A program made the position numbers and the translations under genes. DNA of 35,363 bases from a virus, in the IMG/VR virus record IMGVR_UViG_3300049737_000147, positions 1 to 35,363 of that record; one strand, 5' to 3'. Under the pieces are notes generated by a model that was not told where the DNA came from, did no database searches, and was given only the letters and a program-made list of their open reading frames with translations. This document shows positions 28,901 to 35,363 of this stretch, one piece after another (the stretch's first letter is position 1; each line of letters begins with the position of its first letter).

Positions 28901-29729
28901 GGCTGGCAGGTTCGCTTACCTGAAGGTCTGTATTAGCGTCTTCGATTTGTCTGCGCCGTGCATATTTGTTTGCAATCAATCTAGAACCGTAACCTAAAGC
29001 ACCACCAAGTCCTGCACCAACAGCAGTGCCAACAGCTATTTCAGCAGGTGAATATTCATCCCTTTCCCCTAACTCTTTTTCCAGCATTTGCTGTCCTGCG
29101 GTAGCAGTCCCACCAACTATAGCGCCCTGTGTCACATAGCCTTTTACATTTGTAGGATTAGCTACTTTTAAAGCTTGATTCAAAGCTTTTTTTGCAACTT
29201 GTCCTGTGGCGGCACGAGCGCCTACAGCGCCTGCGACTCCAGCAGGGCCAGAAAAACTGCCTGTAATTGCCGCAAGAGCCAAAGTACTTGCGTTAGCATA
29301 ATTAAAAATAGCATCAGTACCATAATCACCTATTGCTTTTAAAACTTCACCGGCTCCTGTAACTTCAGAAGCTTCAAAAGAAGAACGCAACCAACGATAA
29401 TCTTCTTTTATGTTTTCAGGCGCATCTTCCAATGCCATTGCTTTAGCAACAGCAGTTTCAGTACGCATAAAGTCATCACGCAAAAACTCTATAGGATCAT
29501 CATCGGTTTCGGGATCTGTCGCCCCACCTGTCGCTAAATCAAAATTAATATTAGTTGTAGACAAATAATCCAAAACATTTTCAAAGCGGTCAATTACTTC
29601 TGGGCTATAGCTCCAATCAGTAGTGCTTTGGGCCATTGTTGCCTGTGCTGGATTTTTTGTTTCTGGAGACTGTAATAAATAGCTTCCGTCTGCTATTGCC
29701 TCTCTACGTGCTTTAGCAAAATCAAACAT
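25947..29729 (-). CDS. Very large internal virion (ejection) protein
   Basis: 1260 aa, ATG at 29729 directly after the upstream stop. It is comparable in size and place to T7 gp16, the largest internal core protein. Visible parts: a Gly/Ala-rich, membrane-like region (150-250, including GTAVGAGLGGALGYGS glycine zipper); three exact-spaced repeats with core ATAPEKFKLAI at 285, 317 and 349 (32-residue period); a long helical body; and a C-terminal tail with FKKGGEVTDVPQVPSEPDER followed by a motif ending KMTGLPYNEQAG. No lytic transglycosylase motif is obvious. Likely ejected and able to form part of a trans-envelope channel. Confidence 0.75.
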   Translation of the reverse strand: MFDFAKARREAIADGSYLLQSPETKNPAQATMAQSTTDWSYSPEVIDRFENVLDYLSTTNINFDLATGGATDPETDDDPIEFLRDDFMRTETAVAKAMALEDAPENIKEDYRWLRSSFEASEVTGAGEVLKAIGDYGTDAIFNYANASTLALAAITGSFSGPAGVAGAVGARAATGQVAKKALNQALKVANPTNVKGYVTQGAIVGGTATAGQQMLEKELGERDEYSPAEIAVGTAVGAGLGGALGYGSRLIANKYARRRQIEDANTDLQVSEPASQIVKTLATATAPEKFRLAIEQAIQTNPSEAAKTVEQLLNQATAPEKFKLAIMDAVQQQPSIAAQEIESLLKTATAPENFKIALQQAMQSPTEAAQNFERGMKELVTGSLREAEALRGEDFATEMQKLLGAVTEDLDQVITGLSTKVASKGQNLTPEDFSDLTEIDEIVRRLGGGQDTYDQVVDAALAAAHKNAPVEDKRNQFLNGLYKISSRFTSSVSFGKAAGFLAPYTEVSPTAKLLMEKVNTEFAMGTDPTKSVIGQQGQKLIEEDYAGTARLLTNQFMDIYRTAILPISTKRFNSKLAVEVNDALSLSIRGQASEAQEYSQAVNIAAGQIRKGYRTAGRLLAREGFITMRENYVPRQWKRSAIEEDFGGGSGPNQFANLLVEAGEAKNIDGAKKIVKQMLNKKNQLAGGSGNYFFSAKRKFENITDDAKFEKFLNNDVKSTFYNYMDTAGRALAKKKVFGVNGFKGKKGFENKWINQIASEVKQATGKEFTLDEKKRIKDLYQTITSESIDADDVGAKNKFIQGYELTNRLGYLALAPVSSLTEIMLNIGVAGGSNTAKGIAAAHKIGLGKLNEDWNELVDTWNLSFLKITRDTQKQLKDQFGLTEDESWREIQSVGLALEQQLASMADRLAGEELANETMQKISNKFFRFTMLDQWTKMVQNASFQTGKIMIKEHLSDIAEHGNAPITRRMQNKLDDLAELGIDVERGKAWLADGADKNATYYRDVVDGAARYTNQIILQPDRASGLKPRFQYTPIGSIFFNLLGYPTAFTNNILKRGGKRLLRDKDIAAQTLVPTAIAMTAAAGFTNYARNRGEGYDEKNAAEIMYESIARWGGNGLPLDGILRVRDSVEYDGVIGIPQAFLGPLYGEVVDAVKYGPVRAFGTKVPFYGAGKTVLGAEAMADYRSALGEGDKALKESIVGRPLRTPFKKGGEVTDVPQVPSEPDERIDKMTGLPYNEQAGTAFTDEEDFPRSLLARAV

Positions 29730-31295
29730 TTATGATCTATTCCTTCTAGCAATTTCTGCATTTAATTTTTCTTGGATAGTTGGGCCAAGTCTATCATTAT
29801 ATAACCTAAAAATATCTTCGTCACCAAAAACATTTCCAAAGTAGCCAAGAGTACCTGAGTTTTTAGTAAATCTTTGTACATCCCTTAACTCTTGATTTGA
29901 CATTTTATCTAAATTTTCTTGTTTAAAAAACGTATTTAAATCTGCTTCTACTACTTCTTTTATGCCTAAAGGCACTTCTTCATAGTCATTATTAAAATAT
30001 TCAATTGTTGCCTGCAATGTTATCAAGGGGTTTTGTCTATCATTACCCGCCAGCAGTGTTGGTCGATTATTAAAAGCTTTGCGATCTAAAACCTGTGCTG
30101 TAGCGGCAATACCAGTTAGCTGACTACGTGTAGCCCTATCACCAAAAGCAACTTCTAAGGCTTTCCTGCCTAAATAAATCTGCTCTCCAAAAACAGTGAT
30201 CACTGCATCTCTTTGTTCTGCTGTTCCGTTATCACCAACTTTAGCGTCAACTTGTTCACGCAAAGCAGTTAAACCGTCTGTATTTAAAGCATTTGTAGCT
30301 TCTCCATATATAGACATGGCGCCTTTTTTAGACATTCTAGTGCCATCTCGTTTAGCATCACTTTTAATTTTCATCATAGAAGCTAAAGAAATTCTTTCAC
30401 CATTACCGCTAAGACTAAAAAAACTTTCAGGTTGGTCATCATAGCCATTAACTTGTATCCATGTTTCCGTTATTGCTTCACCAAACTCATTTGTAGTAGT
30501 AATACTAACTGGTTTTTTTGATTTAGCCGCCAGTGGAAGATCTCCAGATTCTGCTAGTTGTTTTGTAATTCTAGAAGCTATAAAAGAATCTCCAGTTGTA
30601 GAATAAAATTTATCAAAAGAGTCTTTAAATTCTTTAGAAGTTTGATACATTTTATCAGAAGTAACAGAACGATAAACAGCACCATCTGTATTACGATCAT
30701 CTTCATCTAAAAAATAAGACGTTAGTTTTCTTAAACCTCTACCCATTACACCTGCATCAACACCAGAGGCTTCTCTTAAGGCTTTAGCATATGCCAAGCG
30801 ATCACCACCCGTTGTTGAAATAATATTCTGGGCCTGCTCTAATTGTTTATCAAAAGCATTTATATATTCTTCAAGAGATTCAGAAGCCATTTTTTCTGCT
30901 AAATTTTGTACGTGTGTATCACTGTAAGGCTGATTATCTTTTGCAAGCCTTGTATCTAAAGATGCTTTATATGTTTGAACAAGTTCGTCATTAAAAAAAG
31001 CTTGTTTACCGCCAGCATAGCTTGCCGCTGTTCTAGCCCGTTCTGCAACCCTTTGTGCGTTATCAACAGCAGAGCGTACAATAGCTCTTTCGTCCAAAAC
31101 ACTTTTTTGATTCATAAACTTATTATATTTTTCTACTTGTCGCCCCTGTAAAACATTACCAATAACTTGACCAGTAAGATTTAAAAGCATATTTTTATCG
31201 GCGGTTTTTTCGCGCCTCCTACGGTTTTGTCGAGCGTCTGCTAACAAAGCCGGAGCATTAACTAGCGGGCTTTTAGTCAAATCAAATTCTGCCAT
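29730..31295 (-). CDS. Virion protein of unknown function, probable internal core component
   Basis: 521 aa, ATG at 31295 sharing a base with the upstream stop. Helical throughout, with a basic N-terminal part (LLADARQNRRRREKTADKN) and long Ala/Gln/Lys-rich helices (VRSAVDNAQRVAERARTAAS). No signature domain. Position between other large virion genes suggests an internal or ejection protein comparable to T7 gp15; this is inference from order and size. Confidence 0.65.
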   Translation of the reverse strand: MAEFDLTKSPLVNAPALLADARQNRRRREKTADKNMLLNLTGQVIGNVLQGRQVEKYNKFMNQKSVLDERAIVRSAVDNAQRVAERARTAASYAGGKQAFFNDELVQTYKASLDTRLAKDNQPYSDTHVQNLAEKMASESLEEYINAFDKQLEQAQNIISTTGGDRLAYAKALREASGVDAGVMGRGLRKLTSYFLDEDDRNTDGAVYRSVTSDKMYQTSKEFKDSFDKFYSTTGDSFIASRITKQLAESGDLPLAAKSKKPVSITTTNEFGEAITETWIQVNGYDDQPESFFSLSGNGERISLASMMKIKSDAKRDGTRMSKKGAMSIYGEATNALNTDGLTALREQVDAKVGDNGTAEQRDAVITVFGEQIYLGRKALEVAFGDRATRSQLTGIAATAQVLDRKAFNNRPTLLAGNDRQNPLITLQATIEYFNNDYEEVPLGIKEVVEADLNTFFKQENLDKMSNQELRDVQRFTKNSGTLGYFGNVFGDEDIFRLYNDRLGPTIQEKLNAEIARRNRS

Positions 31296-31885
31296 TATTG
31301 TTCACCTTGATTACTTGGGGGCGGTGGAGGTGCTTGCTCTCCTGCCGGTTGTGATAATAAACTATTTATTTGTTCTTGCGGAATAGCTTCTACCTTTGCC
31401 TGCATTTGTTTATCTAATGAAGGCATGGCTGTTTTAGCTTGTTCCATATCTGTCTGAACTTGTCGGCCTTTTACTTCTGCAAAAGATGAGCCTATAGTTT
31501 CTTCTTCATCTAGATCATCTTCCATATCATCCCTAAAGAATGTGGGGTCTATGTCAGCCCTTTCACAAAAAGCTAAAAAGATATATGCTGTAGGCTCAAT
31601 AAGAAGTTGCATTAAGGAAAAATTCCACTTGCCTTCGTAGAAGCCACTAAACAAAACAGTCTGAACAACTTCCATAAGTGGAAAACCATCAGCCATCAAC
31701 TTAATAAACTGAGAATAGTTTTCTTCTTGAATAGCATTTTCAAAAATATAATTCAAAGCTTTATGAAGGTTTGAAAACTGTGGTGGCCTATCGTGTGGCG
31801 CAGGGTTTTCTGGATCTGTAGTCAGACTAATCCCCGGAATAGGAAACTTCCGTTGTAAGTTGATGTCTAGAATATCTTGGTTCAT
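31295..31885 (-). CDS. Virion-associated protein, 196 aa
   Basis: ATG at 31885 in an ATGA overlap. N-terminal half: RKFPIPGISLTTDPENPAPH, HKALNYIFENAIQEENYSQF, then MADGFPLMEVVQTVLFSGFY. These P-I-P-G-(I/M)-S-L-T and MADGFP-like segments are shared by structural-region proteins of marine phages. C-terminal part is acidic then Pro-rich (QAPPPPPSNQGEQ). Possibly an assembly chaperone or minor virion protein. Function unknown. Confidence 0.68.
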   Translation of the reverse strand: MNQDILDINLQRKFPIPGISLTTDPENPAPHDRPPQFSNLHKALNYIFENAIQEENYSQFIKLMADGFPLMEVVQTVLFSGFYEGKWNFSLMQLLIEPTAYIFLAFCERADIDPTFFRDDMEDDLDEEETIGSSFAEVKGRQVQTDMEQAKTAMPSLDKQMQAKVEAIPQEQINSLLSQPAGEQAPPPPPSNQGEQ

Positions 31886-33285
31886 GCCGCAAGTTCCTCA
31901 TAGGCCAAAGCAAGCCCAGCTTGAAGGCTAGGAGCGCCGTAATACCCCTGTGAATACATATTAGTAAAGTTTGAGTTTAAAATATCTTGTTGTATCTGAG
32001 TAAAGTCTGAATAGCCGCCCATGCCTGCCATCATGTTAGAAGTAGAAAGACCGGGAGAACTTTGAATAGGTGATGTTTGTAAAGCACTCATATCTACAAA
32101 CTCATACGGATCTCTTAAATCAGCGAACTGATTTTGTGATTCTGATGGATTATACTGATCAATAAGGTTTCCCATACCTGCTAAAGACATTTCAACGCCC
32201 TGAGATTTTAAGAACTTTCTGCCTGTTGTTCCTGCGCGAGCCGCTAAAGACTTCGGAGGTTGGAAACCGCCAGACACAAGTGTCCCGTCGGAGTTCACGA
32301 GCGGGTTATCAATAACCGCACCAAACTCTGTACCGACCTTACTAGCGTCTGGAGTATAAGAACTAACATCCATAGCAGTTGATTTAAATGGGTCAGCCGC
32401 TATAGGTCGGGTGTTAGACATAGATAAATCTCCAGCATCTAATCCAACATCAACAAAGTTCATTGTTTCTGGAGCTAACAAAGAAGAGGACGGTGCAGTG
32501 CCACCAACTGTAACCCCAAGCTGTTGGTCGGCTGGAAGTGTCATTGTTTCAAGATCAACTTTTGTTGCCATATTACCTATGTCGTAGGTTGTCCCTTCTC
32601 TACCAAGCCCTAACTTTTCATTAAAACTATAATTAGGATCATTAATATCTAATGACCTAAAAGAACGCTCTCCTGTTACTGGATCGTAACCTACATCAGA
32701 AGCACTTAAAGTATCTCCTCTAGCAAAACTTTCTTCTAAATTTGCCTGTATGCCAAACTTGTTCATACTAGAATCAATTGTTGATTTAGAAAACAATTGT
32801 CCTAAATCAGAGCCTGCTGTGCGCCAAGCGTCTTGAGTTTTTGACCAAGCCGTATCAAAATTCAATTCTGTAATATCTATTTTACCGGCTGTAAGGTCTT
32901 TCATAAAAGTTCCAAACTGTTGTCCACCCGGAAGACTATTAATTGTAGCGCCTACCATGTTTCCAATAGTATCTGTAACAGCAGAAGTAACAGACTTAAA
33001 GGCTGTACCAACACGAGTACCTACCTTGACTGCGGCATTAAGAAAGTGTCCAGCGCCTTTAACAACAGCGCCCAATGCTCCACCTAATTGTGTTCCCATC
33101 ATTCCGGTAGCTAGTCCTCCTAGTGCCGGTAGCGCATAGGGCATAATAAGTGCCAGACCTAATTGACCTACAATGCCAATCTTGCCCATAAACTTACCGA
33201 CTTTCTTAAAGGCACTTTTAATACCTTTCCCTATTTTTTTGAAAACTTTCTTAATACCCTTAAAAATCTTTTTAAAGAATCCCAT
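31882..33285 (-). CDS. Virion protein with cationic amphipathic N-terminus
   Basis: 467 aa, ATG at 33285 behind a short AT-rich gap of 5 nt. The first 33 residues (MGFFKKIFKGIKKVFKKIGK, then GIKSAFKKVGKFM) form an ideal cationic amphipathic helix with Phe/Ile on one face and Lys on the other, like membrane-active peptides. A hydrophobic Gly/Ala-rich segment follows (IGIVGQLGLALIMPYALPAL, then GGLATGMMGTQLGGALGAVV). The rest is Ser/Thr/Asp-rich and probably extended. An ejection protein that inserts into the host membrane is the best guess; there is no known-family evidence. Confidence 0.68.
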   Translation of the reverse strand: MGFFKKIFKGIKKVFKKIGKGIKSAFKKVGKFMGKIGIVGQLGLALIMPYALPALGGLATGMMGTQLGGALGAVVKGAGHFLNAAVKVGTRVGTAFKSVTSAVTDTIGNMVGATINSLPGGQQFGTFMKDLTAGKIDITELNFDTAWSKTQDAWRTAGSDLGQLFSKSTIDSSMNKFGIQANLEESFARGDTLSASDVGYDPVTGERSFRSLDINDPNYSFNEKLGLGREGTTYDIGNMATKVDLETMTLPADQQLGVTVGGTAPSSSLLAPETMNFVDVGLDAGDLSMSNTRPIAADPFKSTAMDVSSYTPDASKVGTEFGAVIDNPLVNSDGTLVSGGFQPPKSLAARAGTTGRKFLKSQGVEMSLAGMGNLIDQYNPSESQNQFADLRDPYEFVDMSALQTSPIQSSPGLSTSNMMAGMGGYSDFTQIQQDILNSNFTNMYSQGYYGAPSLQAGLALAYEELAA

Positions 33286-33290
33286 TGTGA

Positions 33291-35363
33291 TTACTCTCCT
33301 CCACTCATTACACCTGAAACAAGATTCATCAGGCTTGATATTGTAGTGCTAGATTCTTTACTAGCGGCTGTTTCATTTCCAATAGCCGCAATGTAAAGCT
33401 GTGTGTTTAATGCTTTATCATTTTCAAAAGATGTTCTTAAATATGCCGCCTCGTCCCTTACCGCAAGAAGTTCTGATTCATACTTCATTGCATCCATCTG
33501 AAAGTTTTGCTGGACATTAAGTTTATTCATTTCATTTTCAGCGGCTGTATTCATCATTGCTGTTTTACGATCATACTCAATAGCAGATTGAGAAGCGATA
33601 AAAGCATTCTGTGCATTAAACTGTTCACGGTTTGCAGATATCTGAGCATTAGCAATTGATGCCGCAGAAGACGCTCTAATGTTAGCCGCAGAAATACTTG
33701 CGTCTGCACCTATCTGAGTAGATTGTATTTGAGCGGCAGTCTGCATACCAGTAGTTTGAATTTGCGTTTGAGACTGTAGCTGTGCAATACCTTTACGTGT
33801 TGAAGCATCTAAACTTGCAATATCAAACTGATTAGCCAACTGCTTATCAAGAGAAGTCATCGCATTAGTTTGACCAGCATTAAACTGTGACATTGCATTT
33901 AACTGTTGAGAATTAAACTGAGAGATTTGTGACGCCATAGAAGCATTAAATTGATCTACTTGATTTTGACTCTGAGCATTAAACTGCTTTGCGGCATTCT
34001 GCATAGACTGATCAGATAACAAAGCCTGTTGTTGATTTTGAGCATTCATAATTGCTGATTGTTGATCAGCATTAAAGTTTGCCATATCCATCTGTAAAAA
34101 AGCCTGAGCATTCTGGGCCGCTAGTTTTGTACGATTATCAGCATTTGCAAGATCTAAAGAAGCCATAGCTGTAGCGTTTTGCATAGCGGCTTGCTGTTCT
34201 GCATTAAAATCAGTCATCGTCATAGACTGCATAAACTTACTATTAGCTAATTCAACCTGCTGGTCTGCACTAAACTTAGTCATATCTACGTTAGCAACCA
34301 TGTTGGCATTTTGAACTGCTCGTTGTTGATCAGCATTAAGCTGTGCAACATTCATTTGAGAAGCAATCTGTCCCTGCAAAAGATTTGTTTGCATACGACT
34401 ATTTAAATTAGCAAGTTCTGTTTGCTGTGCGGCAGATAAGTTTTCTGATGCAGATTGATTTAAAGACGAAAGATTAGCAAGCTCCATCTGTTGTTCGTTA
34501 CTAAGATTAGCTAACTCCATCTGTTGCTTAAAGCCAGCATTCTTAGCAAGGAAGTCAGCGGCTACTTGCATAGTTTGCATACGTTGAACATTCTCAGCAG
34601 ACATATTTTCTTTGTTTGTCTGGAACTCAAAATTAAGATTAGCCATTTCCGTTTGCTGTTCATTGCCAAGATTAGCAAGGTTCATCTGTTGTTGTTGTTG
34701 AGATTTTTGAACAGCGGCTTGTTGTTGATTTTGAAGATTCTGCATACGTGTTTGTTGTTGCTGTGTGGCAGAAGTAATCATTGTGTCTTGAGCAAACTGA
34801 CTTTGCATTGCAGACATTTGCTGGGCCATCTGAGCCGTCTGAGAACCTGCTGTTTGGCTATTAGCGTTGTTTTGTAGTCTTCGCTGTGCGTCTAGATTAG
34901 CTTGAGCTACATTAGCCTGTTGCTCGTTTGAGAGGTTCTGAGCGGCCCTTTGTTGTAATGCCTGTGCATTTTGCTGTGCCATAGGCATTGCACTAACAAT
35001 AATAGCATTAAACAAAGAATCTCTAGCTACGTTAGAGGCTGTCATACCTCTTGCCGCCATTTTTTGTTCTACTGCGGCAACAGCGGCCCTAGCCCATACA
35101 GGAGTCTCACCATCTTCAAGACCTGCAAGGAGTGTTTCCATTTGAGAAGATACCAAAGCTTCTGTAGGCAGTGCCGCAACAGCCGCACGAACTTCTACAG
35201 GCTGGTCATCAATAGCGGCTTCTACGGTTGCAGGATCTTCTACAATAGTTTTAGTTAAGTCTGGAGGAAGTTGACCAACCTGTGCAATCATATCAGCCGC
35301 CTCACCTTTAGCGGCAGTCCCTTTGACTTTTCGCATCTTGGCGGCTTGATAGCCTACAGTCTC
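33291..35363 (-). CDS. Gln/Asn-rich hendecad-repeat virion protein, N-terminus cut off
   Basis: There is an ATG at 35336, but the frame stays open to the right edge (9 more codons, ...GYQAAK) and no ribosome-binding site precedes that ATG, so the true start probably lies outside the window. From the ATG, 681 residues. The first 130 are acidic and helical. From about residue 200 to 600 the protein is Gln/Asn/Ala-rich with an 11-residue period: e.g. KQQMELANLSN and EQQMELANLSS (270-291) in tandem, then variants of xQQ-x2-LANxxx, later KQFNAQ/DQFNAS/SQFNSQ/SQFNAG at the same spacing. The end is more ordinary helix. A long right-handed coiled-coil rod or tail fibre/virion connector is likely. Confidence 0.75.
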   Translation of the reverse strand, partial: ETVGYQAAKMRKVKGTAAKGEAADMIAQVGQLPPDLTKTIVEDPATVEAAIDDQPVEVRAAVAALPTEALVSSQMETLLAGLEDGETPVWARAAVAAVEQKMAARGMTASNVARDSLFNAIIVSAMPMAQQNAQALQQRAAQNLSNEQQANVAQANLDAQRRLQNNANSQTAGSQTAQMAQQMSAMQSQFAQDTMITSATQQQQTRMQNLQNQQQAAVQKSQQQQQMNLANLGNEQQTEMANLNFEFQTNKENMSAENVQRMQTMQVAADFLAKNAGFKQQMELANLSNEQQMELANLSSLNQSASENLSAAQQTELANLNSRMQTNLLQGQIASQMNVAQLNADQQRAVQNANMVANVDMTKFSADQQVELANSKFMQSMTMTDFNAEQQAAMQNATAMASLDLANADNRTKLAAQNAQAFLQMDMANFNADQQSAIMNAQNQQQALLSDQSMQNAAKQFNAQSQNQVDQFNASMASQISQFNSQQLNAMSQFNAGQTNAMTSLDKQLANQFDIASLDASTRKGIAQLQSQTQIQTTGMQTAAQIQSTQIGADASISAANIRASSAASIANAQISANREQFNAQNAFIASQSAIEYDRKTAMMNTAAENEMNKLNVQQNFQMDAMKYESELLAVRDEAAYLRTSFENDKALNTQLYIAAIGNETAASKESSTTISSLMNLVSGVMSGGE

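Noticed and set aside
1-35363. Closing the window into a circle (portal frame and right-edge frame happen to match in phase)
   Set aside because: The joined protein would lack the usual portal C-terminus and run straight into the Gln-rich protein, and capsid and tail-tube genes would be missing altogether. A one-in-three chance match of phase explains it.

Overview
The window is a 35.4 kb piece of an AT-rich, tailed, podovirus-like phage genome, most likely lytic and probably marine. The evidence is a terminase pair and portal, a T7-style replication set (primase-helicase, family A DNA polymerase, SSB, endonuclease I, PD-(D/E)XK exonuclease), a monomeric B12-dependent ribonucleotide reductase, and a run of very large ejection-type virion proteins. 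I see no integrase, no phage RNA polymerase, no tRNA and no CRISPR. The exact taxon and host are inference; an alphaproteobacterial host would fit but is not shown. Portal (left) and a Gln-rich virion protein (right) are both cut by the window edges. Major capsid, tail-tube and clear lysis genes are absent, so the genome continues beyond the window.

Layout. (1) 1-4368, minus strand: small terminase, a small recombinase-like helical protein, large terminase, a beta-strand-rich 94-aa protein, a 38-aa single-membrane-span protein that starts at TTG, and the portal. (2) 4369-5022: a 654-bp control region with two divergent, perfect-consensus sigma70 promoters (each TTGACA-17 bp-TATAAT) followed by a dense series of long perfect palindromes. 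(3) 4900-13300, plus strand: many small, mostly unknown proteins in tight overlapping operons, punctuated by three intrinsic terminators; among them are a DUF932 protein, an HhH-glycosylase-like protein, a DUF3310 protein, an HD-domain protein and a MazG-like protein. (4) 13342-21868, plus strand: DNA replication and nucleotide metabolism. (5) 21852-35363, minus strand: small basic proteins and then large virion/ejection proteins, including one with LysM and an ART-PolyVal-like domain. Blocks 4 and 5 converge with a 17-bp overlap and no visible terminator.

The most unusual signal is at 4628-5489. About twenty different perfect inverted repeats with 0-5 nt loops follow each other roughly every 35-45 bp. 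They do not stop at the start codon of the first early gene (5023-5442) but run through its whole coding sequence. A diverged paralogue of that gene (5833-6096) has no such hairpins, so the protein sequence does not demand them. Both paralogues sit behind an identical 31-nt hairpin core, and a third, compensatorily changed version lies at 6917-6984. This looks like a duplicated hairpin-leader plus small-protein module in which one copy has become saturated with hairpins. I know of no described system of this form.

How it works together (inference): host RNA polymerase starts both arms at the divergent promoters. Early small proteins probably take over the host; the middle block recycles host DNA (exonuclease, endonuclease I) and makes dNTPs (class II RNR, MazG-like and DUF3310 proteins) for the phage replisome. 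The minus-strand blocks package DNA and build the particle, including proteins likely ejected into the host.
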